This document shows, piece after piece, positions 44,056 through 53,243 of a DNA stretch of 64,000 nt. Source of the DNA: Aliarcobacter sp. (lineage in GTDB: Bacteria; Campylobacterota; Campylobacteria; Campylobacterales; Arcobacteraceae). How positions within the stretch are numbered: position 1 is the first letter of the stretch; each line of letters begins with the position of its first letter. The notes below the pieces were generated by a model, which had not been told where the DNA came from, did no database searches, and saw only the letters and a list, made by a program, of their open reading frames with translations. The position numbers and the translations under genes are program-made. Where the stretch lies: contig JAQVBE010000007.1 of assembly GCA_028690445.1 (NCBI GenBank), forward strand, positions 1 to 64,000, in the 5' to 3' direction.

Positions 44056-44760
44056 TTAATTTGACTTAAGAATATCTATTGTATAGCCTTTGTTTGAGTG
44101 GTTTTTGATAATTTCATAATAAGTTTTTTGTCTGATTTTATTCACTATATTTCGCATAGTATAAATAGACATATCTTTACCTTTCCAAACAATATCTTTT
44201 ATTGTATCATAATCTGTTATGTCATTTCGTCTTGTAATTAATAATTTTAAAAAAGATTTTTCTAATCTTGTAAAATCTATTAAAATTCCACCTGGTTTAA
44301 AAAATTGATCTCTATATTCATCAAAATACACACCATTTTCAAACTCAATTTTATCACCTCTTTTTGTTTGATTTAAACACATAATAACTGCTAATTTTAA
44401 ATCTTTTGCTCTTAAAGGTTTTGATAAAAATGTATATGCACCTGAATTAACTGCTGTAACAATATTTTGATTATCATCTGTTTCTGAGATAATAATTTTT
44501 GGTAAAGTTGGAGCTAAACTTGATAATTCAGAACATAATTCAGAAAAAGAAACACCTTTAATATCTGTATCTAAAATAACCATATCATAAGTATTTGAAC
44601 ATGCTAAAGCTAAGGCATCTTTTAAGGTTGAAGCTACTTTTAGTTCTTTAAAATAGTCATCAAATTCTTTTCCTATTTCTTCATTTATTCTTTCATCACT
44701 ACTTAAAAAAAGTAGTTTTGCGTTATATAACTTTCTAATATTTTTCACTGTTTTTAACAT
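44056..44760 (-). CDS. Orphan OmpR-type response regulator
   Basis: A 234-residue regulator with a receiver domain (phospho-acceptor D64 in YDMVILDTDIKG, KIIISETDD, AYTFLSKPLRAKDLK) and a winged-helix domain (about 150-232, LIDFTRLEKSFLKLLITRR and IYTMRNIVNKIRQKT). The usual acidic pair at the receiver start is weaker than normal (LFLSSDERINEE). No kinase gene is adjacent. It is transcribed leftward away from polA, which is on the same strand upstream. Confidence 0.87.
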   Translation of the reverse strand: MLKTVKNIRKLYNAKLLFLSSDERINEEIGKEFDDYFKELKVASTLKDALALACSNTYDMVILDTDIKGVSFSELCSELSSLAPTLPKIIISETDDNQNIVTAVNSGAYTFLSKPLRAKDLKLAVIMCLNQTKRGDKIEFENGVYFDEYRDQFFKPGGILIDFTRLEKSFLKLLITRRNDITDYDTIKDIVWKGKDMSIYTMRNIVNKIRQKTYYEIIKNHSNKGYTIDILKSN

Positions 44761-44863
44761 AATAATTCTCTTTATATATTGGTTTTAATTATTATAATAA
44801 CTAAATTTTAATAATTTGTCAAAATATTATTAATAAATATTAAATATTTTATTAAATTTAAAG

Positions 44864-47548
44864 TTACTTTAATTCTTGCCAAGAACTACCTATAGATACA
44901 GATACTTTTAAAGGTATATTTAATTTATACACATTTTCCATTATTTCTTTTAAATCAATAGTTATTTTTTCTATAACATCATCCCTGATTTCAAAGATAA
45001 GTTCGTCATGAATTTGTAATAGCATCCTCATATTATTATTATTTTTATATTTCTTATATATCTCAACCATAGATAATTTAATTAAATCAGCAGCAGTTCC
45101 TTGAAACAAAGTATTAACTGCTTCTCTTAAATATGCAGCTTTAATCATTGCATTTGCTGAGCCAAAATCAAATAATCTCTTTCTATTTAATAATGTTTTA
45201 ATGTAGCCATTCGTATATGCAAAATCTTCAATTGATTTTAGATAATCTTTTACACTTTTAAATGCTTCAAAATACGAATCAATATAAGTTTTAGCTTCTT
45301 TTGAAGGAATTCCTAAAGTATCTCCAAGTTTTTTACTTCCCATTCCATATAATAATCCAAAATTTATTGATTTTGCAATATTTCTTTTTTCTTTAGCTAA
45401 ATCTTCTCCAAAAATTTTGACAGCAGTTTGATAGTGAATGTCTAAGTCATTTTTAAATGCATCAACTAAAGCTTCATCTTTACTAAAATGAGCCAATAAT
45501 CTTAACTCTATTTGAGAATAATCAATTCCCACAAGTTTGTAACCCTCTTTTGGAATAAATGCTTCTCTAATTTTTGCTCCAGCTCCACTTCGTACTGGAA
45601 TATTTTGTAAATTTGGATTTTTTGAACTTAATCTTCCTGTTGCTGTTCCTGTATGTAAAAATGAAGTATGAATTCTGTTATCAGGATTTTTTAAACCAAG
45701 TTCTAAAAGTGGCTCGATATAAGTTGATTGTAGTTTATAAGCTTCTCTATATTTTAAAAGCCATGAAATAACTTCATGTTCATCTATTAAACCACTTAAA
45801 ACAGCTTCATCAGTACTATAACCTGTTTTTGTTTTTTTAGCAGTTGCAAGTCCTAAAGTTTCAAATAAAACAACACCTAATTGTTTTGGCGAATTAATAT
45901 TAAACTCTACACCTGAAATTTTATAGATTTGAGCTGTGAGTTCTTGAATATATTTATTATTTGTTTCTTTTAACTCTTTTAATAAATTCACATCAACTTT
46001 TATTCCATTATTTTCCATATCAGCTAAAACATAAATAAAATCAAACTCTAAATCAAAAGCAAGTTTTAATAACTCTTCGCACTCTTTTTCTTTGAAAACT
46101 TCTAATTGTTTATTAAAAAGTTTTAGAGTCATTAAAGCATCTTCAGCTGCATATTCACAAGCTTTGTAAACATCTACATTTGAAAAATTTTCACCTTTTT
46201 TTACTACATCTTTAAAAGCTATCATTTTATGATCAAAATATTTCTCTATTTGATAATCAAGCCCTACTTTTTCATTTGTATCTAAAAGCCACGATAAAAT
46301 CATTGTATCTGCATAAAGTTTTAGTTCTATATCAAAATTATTTCTAATAATTTCATAATCATATTTAAAATTTTGTAACACTAATTTATATCTATTTAAT
46401 TGAATAATCGCCTGACGCGCTGCATCTTTTGATATTTGTTCAGGAACACCTAAATAAGAATGAGAAAGTGGAACATAATAAGCAATATTTTCTTCATAAG
46501 CAAAAGAGAATCCTACTATTTGAGCTTTTTGAGCATCAATATCTGTTGTTTCTGTATCAAATGAAACTATTGCATCCCTTGGAATTGTGTTTATTATAAA
46601 TGATAATTTACTTTCATCATTTAATAAAACAAACTCTATTTTGTCATTTTTTTCTTTTTCTACTGGAATTTCTGTTTTAAATGACATCCCATTTTTATTT
46701 ATTCTATCAAGAATTTTTGCCATATCGTATTTATGTAAAATATCACTAATTTTTAAAATTGGATTTTCAACTGGCAATACAAACTCTTCAAGATTATCAA
46801 TAACATGACAATCTCTTGATAAAGTAACAAGTTGTTTTGAAATAAATGCCATTTCCCTACTCTCTTCTAAAAGAGTTTTCCATCTTTTTTTCTCGATATT
46901 TTCAAGATTAGCATAAATATTTTCTAAAGTTCCAAATTGTTGAATTAAAGCTTCTGCTGTTTTTGCTCCAATTCCTTTCACTCCAGGAATATTATCAGCA
47001 CTATCACCTAAAAGTGATTGGTAATCTGTAAATTGTGATGGATGAACTCCATATTTTTCTATACATTTTGCTTCATTTATAACAACTCTTTTTGTTGGGT
47101 CAAATAAATAAATAGTATCGTCATCTATTAATTGATATAAATCTTTATCGTGAGAAACAATTCGAACTTCTAAACCTTTTAATTTTGCATCGTGAGCAAT
47201 TGATGCCACAATATCATCGGCTTCAAAACCTGTTCTAATTGCTGTTTTAAATCCCATTAAATCAATCCATGAAATTGCAATTGGAAGTTGTTTTAATAAA
47301 TCTTCTGGAACATCTGGTCTGTGAGCTTTATATCCATCATATAAATCATTTCTAAAAGTATTACCTTTTGCATCCAGTGCAAAAACTATATAATCTGTTT
47401 GAAAATCTTTTCCAATATTTGCTATAAAATTTATAAATCCTGTTAATAAACCTGTTGGAAAACCATCTTTTGATCTAAGTGGAGGAAGGGCAAAATAACT
47501 TCTAAATAAAAATCCAAATGTATCAATTACTGTGATTGTTTTTTTCAT
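44864..47548 (-). CDS. polA: DNA polymerase I
   Basis: Repair and Okazaki-fragment polymerase. The 894-residue protein has all three domains: 5'-3' exonuclease (1-290, FLFRSYFALPPLRSKDG, HDKDLYQLID, GVKGIGAKTAEALI), a 3'-5' exonuclease with the catalytic FDTETTD and a YAAEDALMTLKL motif kept, and the polymerase (GRLSSKNPNLQNIPVR, KLVGIDYSQIELRLLAHFS, RNIAKSINFGLLYGMG, QIHDELIFEI). The proofreading residues look intact, unlike in several Gram-positive PolI proteins. Start ATG at 47548 follows AAAGAGA. Confidence 0.96.
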   Translation of the reverse strand: MKKTITVIDTFGFLFRSYFALPPLRSKDGFPTGLLTGFINFIANIGKDFQTDYIVFALDAKGNTFRNDLYDGYKAHRPDVPEDLLKQLPIAISWIDLMGFKTAIRTGFEADDIVASIAHDAKLKGLEVRIVSHDKDLYQLIDDDTIYLFDPTKRVVINEAKCIEKYGVHPSQFTDYQSLLGDSADNIPGVKGIGAKTAEALIQQFGTLENIYANLENIEKKRWKTLLEESREMAFISKQLVTLSRDCHVIDNLEEFVLPVENPILKISDILHKYDMAKILDRINKNGMSFKTEIPVEKEKNDKIEFVLLNDESKLSFIINTIPRDAIVSFDTETTDIDAQKAQIVGFSFAYEENIAYYVPLSHSYLGVPEQISKDAARQAIIQLNRYKLVLQNFKYDYEIIRNNFDIELKLYADTMILSWLLDTNEKVGLDYQIEKYFDHKMIAFKDVVKKGENFSNVDVYKACEYAAEDALMTLKLFNKQLEVFKEKECEELLKLAFDLEFDFIYVLADMENNGIKVDVNLLKELKETNNKYIQELTAQIYKISGVEFNINSPKQLGVVLFETLGLATAKKTKTGYSTDEAVLSGLIDEHEVISWLLKYREAYKLQSTYIEPLLELGLKNPDNRIHTSFLHTGTATGRLSSKNPNLQNIPVRSGAGAKIREAFIPKEGYKLVGIDYSQIELRLLAHFSKDEALVDAFKNDLDIHYQTAVKIFGEDLAKEKRNIAKSINFGLLYGMGSKKLGDTLGIPSKEAKTYIDSYFEAFKSVKDYLKSIEDFAYTNGYIKTLLNRKRLFDFGSANAMIKAAYLREAVNTLFQGTAADLIKLSMVEIYKKYKNNNNMRMLLQIHDELIFEIRDDVIEKITIDLKEIMENVYKLNIPLKVSVSIGSSWQELK

Positions 47549-47643
47549 AAAATCTCTTTTCTTTGCTTGTTTAAAGATTTTATATTATAATAATGTCACT
47601 AAAAATAAGATTTTGAAATTATAAAGTGATAAAAGGAATATAA

Positions 47644-48366
47644 ATGATAATAATACCTGCAAGGTTAAATTCAAGTAGATTTGCAAATAAAATAATGGTT
47701 GATATTTTAGGATTACCTATGGTAATTAGAACTGCTCGACAAGTAAGCAGTTTAGATAAAGTAGTAATCGCCACAGATAGCCAAGAAGTTATAGATTTAG
47801 CTTCACAATATGGTTTTGATGCGGTTATGACATCAAGTTCTCACAATAGTGGAACAGATAGGATAAATGAAGCTATAAATATTTTAAATCTAAGTGAAGA
47901 TGAAATTATCGTAAATGTTCAAGGAGACGAACCTTTTATTGAAGTTGAAGTTGTAGAAGCTGTAATAAATAGAGTAAAACAAATAAAAGAAAACAATGAA
48001 AATATTATGATAACTTCTTGTTATAAAGAGATCAGTTCAAGTTTAGCTGATGATCCAAATCATGTAAAAGTAGTACTTGATGAATACTCAAATGCTATTT
48101 ATTTCTCACGTGCAAAAGTTCCATATCATAGAGACCATCATGAAAATGCAATCTATAGTGGACATTTAGGGATTTATGGATTTACAAAAAAATCATTAAA
48201 TGAGTTTTGTAAACTACCATCATCTAAACTTGAAAACATAGAAAAACTAGAACAATTAAGAGCTATTGATAACGGACATAAAATTGCTATGGTAAAAGTT
48301 GTTTCTAAATCTTTTGGAATTGATACTCAAGCAGATTTAGATAATGCAATTAGAATCTTTTCTTAA
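47644..48366 (+). CDS. kdsB: 3-deoxy-manno-octulosonate cytidylyltransferase
   Basis: Activates KDO as CMP-KDO for the inner core of lipopolysaccharide. The 240-residue protein shows the nucleotide-binding start IIIPARLNSSRFANK, the VVIATDSQEV strand, SGTDRINEA, IVNVQGDEPFIE with the metal-binding aspartate, and YSGHLGIYGFTKKSLNEF. AAAAGGAATATAA precedes the ATG. It is followed at once by a decayed regulator remnant. Confidence 0.95.
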   Translation: MIIIPARLNSSRFANKIMVDILGLPMVIRTARQVSSLDKVVIATDSQEVIDLASQYGFDAVMTSSSHNSGTDRINEAINILNLSEDEIIVNVQGDEPFIEVEVVEAVINRVKQIKENNENIMITSCYKEISSSLADDPNHVKVVLDEYSNAIYFSRAKVPYHRDHHENAIYSGHLGIYGFTKKSLNEFCKLPSSKLENIEKLEQLRAIDNGHKIAMVKVVSKSFGIDTQADLDNAIRIFS

Positions 48367-48367
48367 G

Positions 48368-48496
48368 AATAAATCAACATCTAATATTAATGCTTCACAA
48401 GTTGCTTTTGAGTTGGCTATTAGTAGAGAACATTCAAGAATGTTTGGAATGCCACCTAAAGCACATATTAATCACTTAAAACTAAATCTAGCCTAA
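48368..48496 (+). pseudogene. C-terminal remnant of an AraC-family transcriptional regulator
   Basis: Directly after the kdsB stop, one frame encodes STSNINASQVAFELAIS and then REHSRMFGMPPKAHINHLK before a stop. This is the second helix-turn-helix end of AraC-type regulators (VAFEVGYxSxSQFSREYxRMFGxPP), with about nine residues, including most of the turn, deleted. No start codon, first helix-turn-helix or effector domain remains upstream, because kdsB occupies that DNA. It is a leftover, not an active gene. Confidence 0.65.
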
Positions 48497-48787
48497 TTTT
48501 GTAATTCATAGAATTAGACAATCTTTTAGACAAATTTTCTATTGAGAATTTTTTCAATAACTAGTCTTTTTTAACATCATTTATTGTAGATATAGAGTGT
48601 TTAGTTTGGGCATAGATACTCTTCAAGAGAAAATAATTTTGTTAAAAAATTCTAAATATCAAAAGGCTTATTCGAAAATATTAAATAATTTTTCTAGTAA
48701 CTTTATTATCGTGAATTATATAATAAAGTAATGTTAAAGTAATTTTATGTAAAACTTAAAAAATTAAAATATAAATTAAGGTAGTTA
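48497..48787. other. Intergenic stretch without a recognised gene
   Basis: About 290 bases of A+T-rich DNA between the AraC remnant and the c-di-GMP gene. I see only short open frames without recognisable motifs and a weak 6-base hairpin (TATTGA...TCAATA near 48542-48561). It may be further decay of the regulator gene plus the promoter of the next operon. Confidence 0.5.
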
Positions 48788-50779
48788 ATGCGTTATGATG
48801 TACTAATAGTAAGTGATGAGCAAAAACAATTTATAGATTTTAAAAGATATGCTTCCAAAATAATGAAGAATATAAACATCTCTCTCTCTTTTGAGTGTGA
48901 TAATATTTATGAAGCTATTGAGTATACTGATATACTAATAATTGACATAAATGTACATAACTATTTTAACCCTTTAGAAGATTATCTTGAAAGAAAAATT
49001 CATACAATATTTTTGGTTGAAGAGAATTTACATTTAGAAAAATACTCTATTATTAACAAAGATGATATTTTATATTATCCTTTGGATTTAGATAAATTAA
49101 TCTTAAAAATAAAATATTATACAAATTTAGTTCATTCAAATATTGTTCTAAAAAAAGAAGAAGAGTTTTCAAATTCAATAATAAATAATATTGACTATCC
49201 TATTTTTTCTATTGATAGTGAAAAAGTGATTTTTTCAAATGATCACTTTTTCAAACTTTTGAACTGTTCATCTTTAGAAGAAATCAATAGCAAATATAAA
49301 AATATTGCTGATATTTTTGAAAAAGAAAGAGGTTGTATTACAAACTTTGATAATAAAATATTTGAAAAATGTGAAAATAAAAATATTAAAGTTTGTATTA
49401 ATAGTAATAATATTAAAAAATATTTTTCATTACAAAAAATTGCTTTAACGCATAATAACACTTCAATTATCATATTACATGATATTAGCCATGAAATCGA
49501 ACATAAATACGAATTATACAAACTTTTATATAATGATAATTTAACTGCATTTCCAAATAGAGCAAAATTAATAGAAGAGTTGCAAAATAATAATTTAGTT
49601 TTAGAAGCTGTTTGTCTTTTAAATATCAACTCTTTTAAAGAAGTAAATGATTTTTTTGGTCATAAAGTGGGTGATGCTATACTAATTGATGTTGCAAAAT
49701 TAATTCAAGAAAAAATCAAAAATGAAGGCGAACATTTTAAATTATATAAATTTCCTTCTGATAATTATTGCATTACAAATACAAAAGATTGTCAAGAAAG
49801 TTTTGTAAGTTTAATAAAAAATATTGTTGAATCAGTTTATAAAAAAGTATTTATTTATGAATTGTATGAAATTGATATTAGAATAACTGCTGGAATATCT
49901 TTTTCAAATAAAAATAATAAATTAATTACAGCAGATATTGCATTACAATCAGCAAAAAAAGACCATAAAGATTATATTGTGTTTTATGATGAATTGGATA
50001 AATTTAGAGAATATGAAAATAATATGTTATGGACAAAAAAATTAAAATCAGCATTTATAAATGACAATATTGAAGTCTATTTTCAACCACTTGTAAATAA
50101 TAGAACTTTAAAAGTTGATAAATATGAATGTTTAGTAAGATTAATAGAAGAAGATGGAAAAGTTGTAGCACCTTACTTTTTCTTGGATATTTCAAAAAAA
50201 TCAAATCAATATACAAAACTAACCAAAATAGTTTTAGAAAAATCTTTTCAAAAATTCGAACATTTACCCTTTGAATTTTCAGTAAATATTTCTTATGAAG
50301 ATATAGAAAGTCCTGATTTCTTGGATTTTATAAAAGGTTTATTAAAAAAATATGATATTGCACCTAAAGTTGTATTTGAGATTTTAGAAGATGAAAGTAT
50401 AAAAAACTACAATCTATTAATCACATTTGTAGATGAAGTAAAAGCTTTGGGATGTAAAGTTGCGATTGATGATTTTGGAAGTGGATATTCAAACTTTGAA
50501 CATCTTTTAAAAATGAACATTGATTATTTAAAAATTGATGCTTCTTTAATTAAAAATATTGCAACAAATGAAAATTCTTATAAAATCACTAAAACTATAA
50601 TTGAATTTGCAAAAAACCTGAATCTAAAAACAATTGCAGAATTTGTTGAAAATGAAGAAATATTTAATATTGTTAGAAACTTAGGTGCAGATTATTCACA
50701 AGGTTACTTTTTCTCAGCTCCAATATCAGCTCCAAATATAAAAGAATACAATGAAAATGGAGATAAAAGTCATGAATAA
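48788..50779 (+). CDS. Receiver-like/PAS/degenerate GGDEF/EAL protein (c-di-GMP phosphodiesterase candidate)
   Basis: A 663-residue cytoplasmic protein. Residues 1-115 resemble a receiver (VLIVSDEQ, DILIIDINVH, YYPLDLDKLI), with D at the phospho position; 130-230 is PAS-like; 240-400 is a GGDEF domain whose active site reads FPSDNY instead of GGDEF, so cyclase activity is unlikely; 410-655 is an EAL domain with YECLVRL, FSVNISYEDI, EILEDES, IDDFGSGYSNFEHL, LKID, AEFVENEE and YSQGYFFSAP, keeping the metal-binding residues. It should degrade c-di-GMP. The end overlaps the next gene, a receiver-GGDEF protein with an intact cyclase site, by 8 bases (ATGAATAA), so opposing enzymes are co-translated. 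Confidence 0.88.
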   Translation: MRYDVLIVSDEQKQFIDFKRYASKIMKNINISLSFECDNIYEAIEYTDILIIDINVHNYFNPLEDYLERKIHTIFLVEENLHLEKYSIINKDDILYYPLDLDKLILKIKYYTNLVHSNIVLKKEEEFSNSIINNIDYPIFSIDSEKVIFSNDHFFKLLNCSSLEEINSKYKNIADIFEKERGCITNFDNKIFEKCENKNIKVCINSNNIKKYFSLQKIALTHNNTSIIILHDISHEIEHKYELYKLLYNDNLTAFPNRAKLIEELQNNNLVLEAVCLLNINSFKEVNDFFGHKVGDAILIDVAKLIQEKIKNEGEHFKLYKFPSDNYCITNTKDCQESFVSLIKNIVESVYKKVFIYELYEIDIRITAGISFSNKNNKLITADIALQSAKKDHKDYIVFYDELDKFREYENNMLWTKKLKSAFINDNIEVYFQPLVNNRTLKVDKYECLVRLIEEDGKVVAPYFFLDISKKSNQYTKLTKIVLEKSFQKFEHLPFEFSVNISYEDIESPDFLDFIKGLLKKYDIAPKVVFEILEDESIKNYNLLITFVDEVKALGCKVAIDDFGSGYSNFEHLLKMNIDYLKIDASLIKNIATNENSYKITKTIIEFAKNLNLKTIAEFVENEEIFNIVRNLGADYSQGYFFSAPISAPNIKEYNENGDKSHE

Positions 50780-52088
50780 AGAAATTCTAAAAGACATCTG
50801 TGTTTTGTATGTTGAAGATGAAAATGATGTTAGAAAATTTACAGCAAAATTACTTGATTCATTACTAAAAAAAGTTTATGTTGCACAAGATGGACTTGAG
50901 GGGTTGAAAATATTTGAAGAAAATAAAAATGATATTGATTTAATAATTTCTGATATAAATATGCCTAAAATGGATGGTTTATCAATGTGCGAAGCTATCA
51001 GAAAAATAAATAATGAAATTCCTCTTGTAATCACAAGCGCTCATAATGACACAAATTTTTTAAGAAGATCTATTGAAATTGGAGTTACTACTTATGCTAT
51101 GAAGCCTATTGATTTATATCAACTAGTAGAAAGTATCATAAAAGCAATGGAACCAATAATATTAAAGAAAAAATTAATGGAATTAAATCTATCCCTTGAA
51201 AGTAAAATTGAACAAGAAATAAATAAAATAAAATCTATTTTAGATGCACAAGATAACATTATAATTGTTACAAATAAAAAAGAAATAACGAATGTGAATA
51301 AAAAATTCTTAGATTTTTTTGGGATAAATGATTTTAATGAATTTATAAAAAGTAAAAAAGATATTTTTGATTTTTTCAAAGAAGAATTTGGATTTATATC
51401 AAAAGAACAAATAAATAAACAAGAATCTTGGATTAAATATATAAAAGAATTACATGAAATTGATAGAATTGTTAAGATAAAAGATTCTTTAGATGAAGAA
51501 AAAATCTTTGCAATAAATGTAGATTATTATGAAAATAAAGAAGATTATTATGTATTTTCATTAACAGATATTACAAAACTAAAAGAGAAATCTAACCTTT
51601 TTGAATATCAAGCAAGTCATGATAAATTAACAGGATTATTTAATAGAAATAAATTTGATGAAGTTTACTCAAAAGAGCTAAAACGATCAAAAAGATATAA
51701 TAATGAATTGTCAATGATTATTTTTGATATTGATAATTTTAAAATGGTAAATGATAATTATGGTCATCAAATTGGAGATGATGTTTTAAAAGAGATTGCA
51801 AAAATTATCCTAAAAAATGTGAGAGAGCAAGATGTAAATGTAAGATGGGGTGGTGAAGAATTTTTAATACTTCTTCCCCAAACAAATTTAATAGGAGCAG
51901 TTACTGTTGCATCAAAAATAAGAATAGCTATAAAAGAGCATCTTTTTACTACTGAAATTCTAAAAATTACTGCAAGTTTTGGTGTTAGCCAACTTTTAAG
52001 TGAAGATAGTGAAACTACATTTATTTCAAGAAGTGATATTCTTTTATATGAAGCAAAAAAAACAGGAAAAGATAAAGTAATATCATAA
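50772..52088 (+). CDS. Response regulator with PAS-like and GGDEF (diguanylate cyclase) domains
   Basis: A 438-residue protein: receiver (about 8-125, VLYVEDENDV, phospho-acceptor in DLIISDINMPKMDG, PLVITSAHND, YAMKPIDLYQLV), a helical/PAS-like middle (VTNKKEITNVNKKFLDFFG), and a C-terminal GGDEF domain with SHDKLTGLFNRNKF, FDIDNFKMVNDNYGHQIGDD and the intact site WGGEEFLILLP. It should make c-di-GMP when phosphorylated. I start at the ATG at 50772, which overlaps the upstream stop by 8 bases and matches the receiver start; an ATG at 50751 would add seven residues. The activating kinase is unknown. Confidence 0.9.
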   Translation: MNKEILKDICVLYVEDENDVRKFTAKLLDSLLKKVYVAQDGLEGLKIFEENKNDIDLIISDINMPKMDGLSMCEAIRKINNEIPLVITSAHNDTNFLRRSIEIGVTTYAMKPIDLYQLVESIIKAMEPIILKKKLMELNLSLESKIEQEINKIKSILDAQDNIIIVTNKKEITNVNKKFLDFFGINDFNEFIKSKKDIFDFFKEEFGFISKEQINKQESWIKYIKELHEIDRIVKIKDSLDEEKIFAINVDYYENKEDYYVFSLTDITKLKEKSNLFEYQASHDKLTGLFNRNKFDEVYSKELKRSKRYNNELSMIIFDIDNFKMVNDNYGHQIGDDVLKEIAKIILKNVREQDVNVRWGGEEFLILLPQTNLIGAVTVASKIRIAIKEHLFTTEILKITASFGVSQLLSEDSETTFISRSDILLYEAKKTGKDKVIS

Positions 52089-52106
52089 ATATTACTTCAT
52101 TTTTAA

Positions 52107-52829
52107 CTAAAAATTAAAATCATCACCCAAATAGTGTTCTCGAACTTTTACATCATTTTTAATCTCGTCACTTGTCCCACTTGCTAATAAACTTCCAGAT
52201 TTCATAACATAAGCCCTATCACAAATTTGTAAAGTTTCTCTTACATTGTGGTCTGTTATTAAAACCCCAATATTTATTTTTGTTAATTGATGGATTATTT
52301 CTTGAATATCTTTTACAGCAATTGGATCAACCCCAGCAAAAGGCTCATCAAGAAGTAAAAATTTTGGTTGTGAAACTAATGCTCGAGCTATTTCTGTTCT
52401 TCGTCTTTCTCCTCCTGAAAGAGAAACACCCATTCTTTGACGAATTGGTTCAATATTAAAAAGTTCTAGTAACTCTTCCACTCTTTTATTTTGTTCCTCT
52501 TTATCATTTGTAACAATTTGAGCAGCTAACATTAGATTATCTTCAACTGATAAATCTTTAAATATAGATGACTCTTGAGGTAAATACCCTATTCCTTTTA
52601 AAGCTCTTTTATGTAATGGAAATGATGTTATATCTTCATCATCAAAAAAAACTTTTCCACTTGTCGGTTTTACTAAACCACAAACGGTATAAAATGTTGT
52701 AGTTTTCCCAGCTCCATTTGGACCTAATAATCCAACAATCTCACCTGATTTTACTTCTATTGAAATACCATGAAGAATTTGCGTTTTTTTGATAGTTTTT
52801 GTTATATCTTGTATATGTAATTTATGCAT
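52107..52829 (-). CDS. lptB: LPS export ABC transporter ATP-binding protein
   Basis: Cytoplasmic ATPase that powers lipopolysaccharide extraction from the inner membrane with LptFG. The 240-residue protein has Walker A GPNGAGKTTTFY, Q-loop YLPQESSIFKDLSVEDNL, signature SLSGGERRR, Walker B KFLLLDEPFAGVDP and the H-loop ITDHNVRETL; these are the LptB-specific forms (YLPQE, NVRETL). It overlaps the tsaE stop by eight bases. LptA/C/F/G are not in the window. Confidence 0.95.
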   Translation of the reverse strand: MHKLHIQDITKTIKKTQILHGISIEVKSGEIVGLLGPNGAGKTTTFYTVCGLVKPTSGKVFFDDEDITSFPLHKRALKGIGYLPQESSIFKDLSVEDNLMLAAQIVTNDKEEQNKRVEELLELFNIEPIRQRMGVSLSGGERRRTEIARALVSQPKFLLLDEPFAGVDPIAVKDIQEIIHQLTKINIGVLITDHNVRETLQICDRAYVMKSGSLLASGTSDEIKNDVKVREHYLGDDFNF

Positions 52830-53235
52830 TTATTTTATATAGCCTTTTATTATCTTTTTTTTCTATTTCAATTAAAATCACTTTATATCCATAATCATTC
52901 AGAATCTCTTCAAGTTTTTCATCACCCCACTCTACAAAATGAACACCTTGTTTTTCAAACTCTTCAAGCATTCCTAGACTAATAAATTCACTTAAAGTTT
53001 TATTATAAACATCATAATGAAAAATATCATTTGAGTAAATAGCTTGTACTGAAAAAGTGGGAGAAGTAACTAAATCAGCTAAACCTAAGGTTTTTACATA
53101 ATTTTTTACAAGTGTAGTTTTACCACTTGCTAAATCACCTCTTAAAATTACAATACAATCTTCATTAATAATTTCTTTTAAATATTTTATTAAAACATCT
53201 AATTGATTTAATTCTAATTCAAACTTCTTTTGCAA
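52822..53235 (-). CDS. tsaE: tRNA threonylcarbamoyladenosine biosynthesis ATPase
   Basis: ATPase that, with TsaB and TsaD, makes the t6A modification at position 37 of ANN-decoding tRNAs. The 137-residue protein has the P-loop RGDLASGKTTLVKNYV, the TSPTFSVQAIY switch, HYDVYN, and the FVEWGDEKLEEIL motif with the conserved tryptophan. It is coupled to lptB downstream and begins nine bases after trpD. Confidence 0.94.
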   Translation of the reverse strand: MQKKFELELNQLDVLIKYLKEIINEDCIVILRGDLASGKTTLVKNYVKTLGLADLVTSPTFSVQAIYSNDIFHYDVYNKTLSEFISLGMLEEFEKQGVHFVEWGDEKLEEILNDYGYKVILIEIEKKDNKRLYKINA

Positions 53236-53243
53236 ACTAAACC

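Noticed and set aside
52088-52107. Terminator hairpin between the GGDEF gene and lptB
   Set aside because: Only weak A/T pairing is visible, unlike the four clear hairpins at other convergent pairs.
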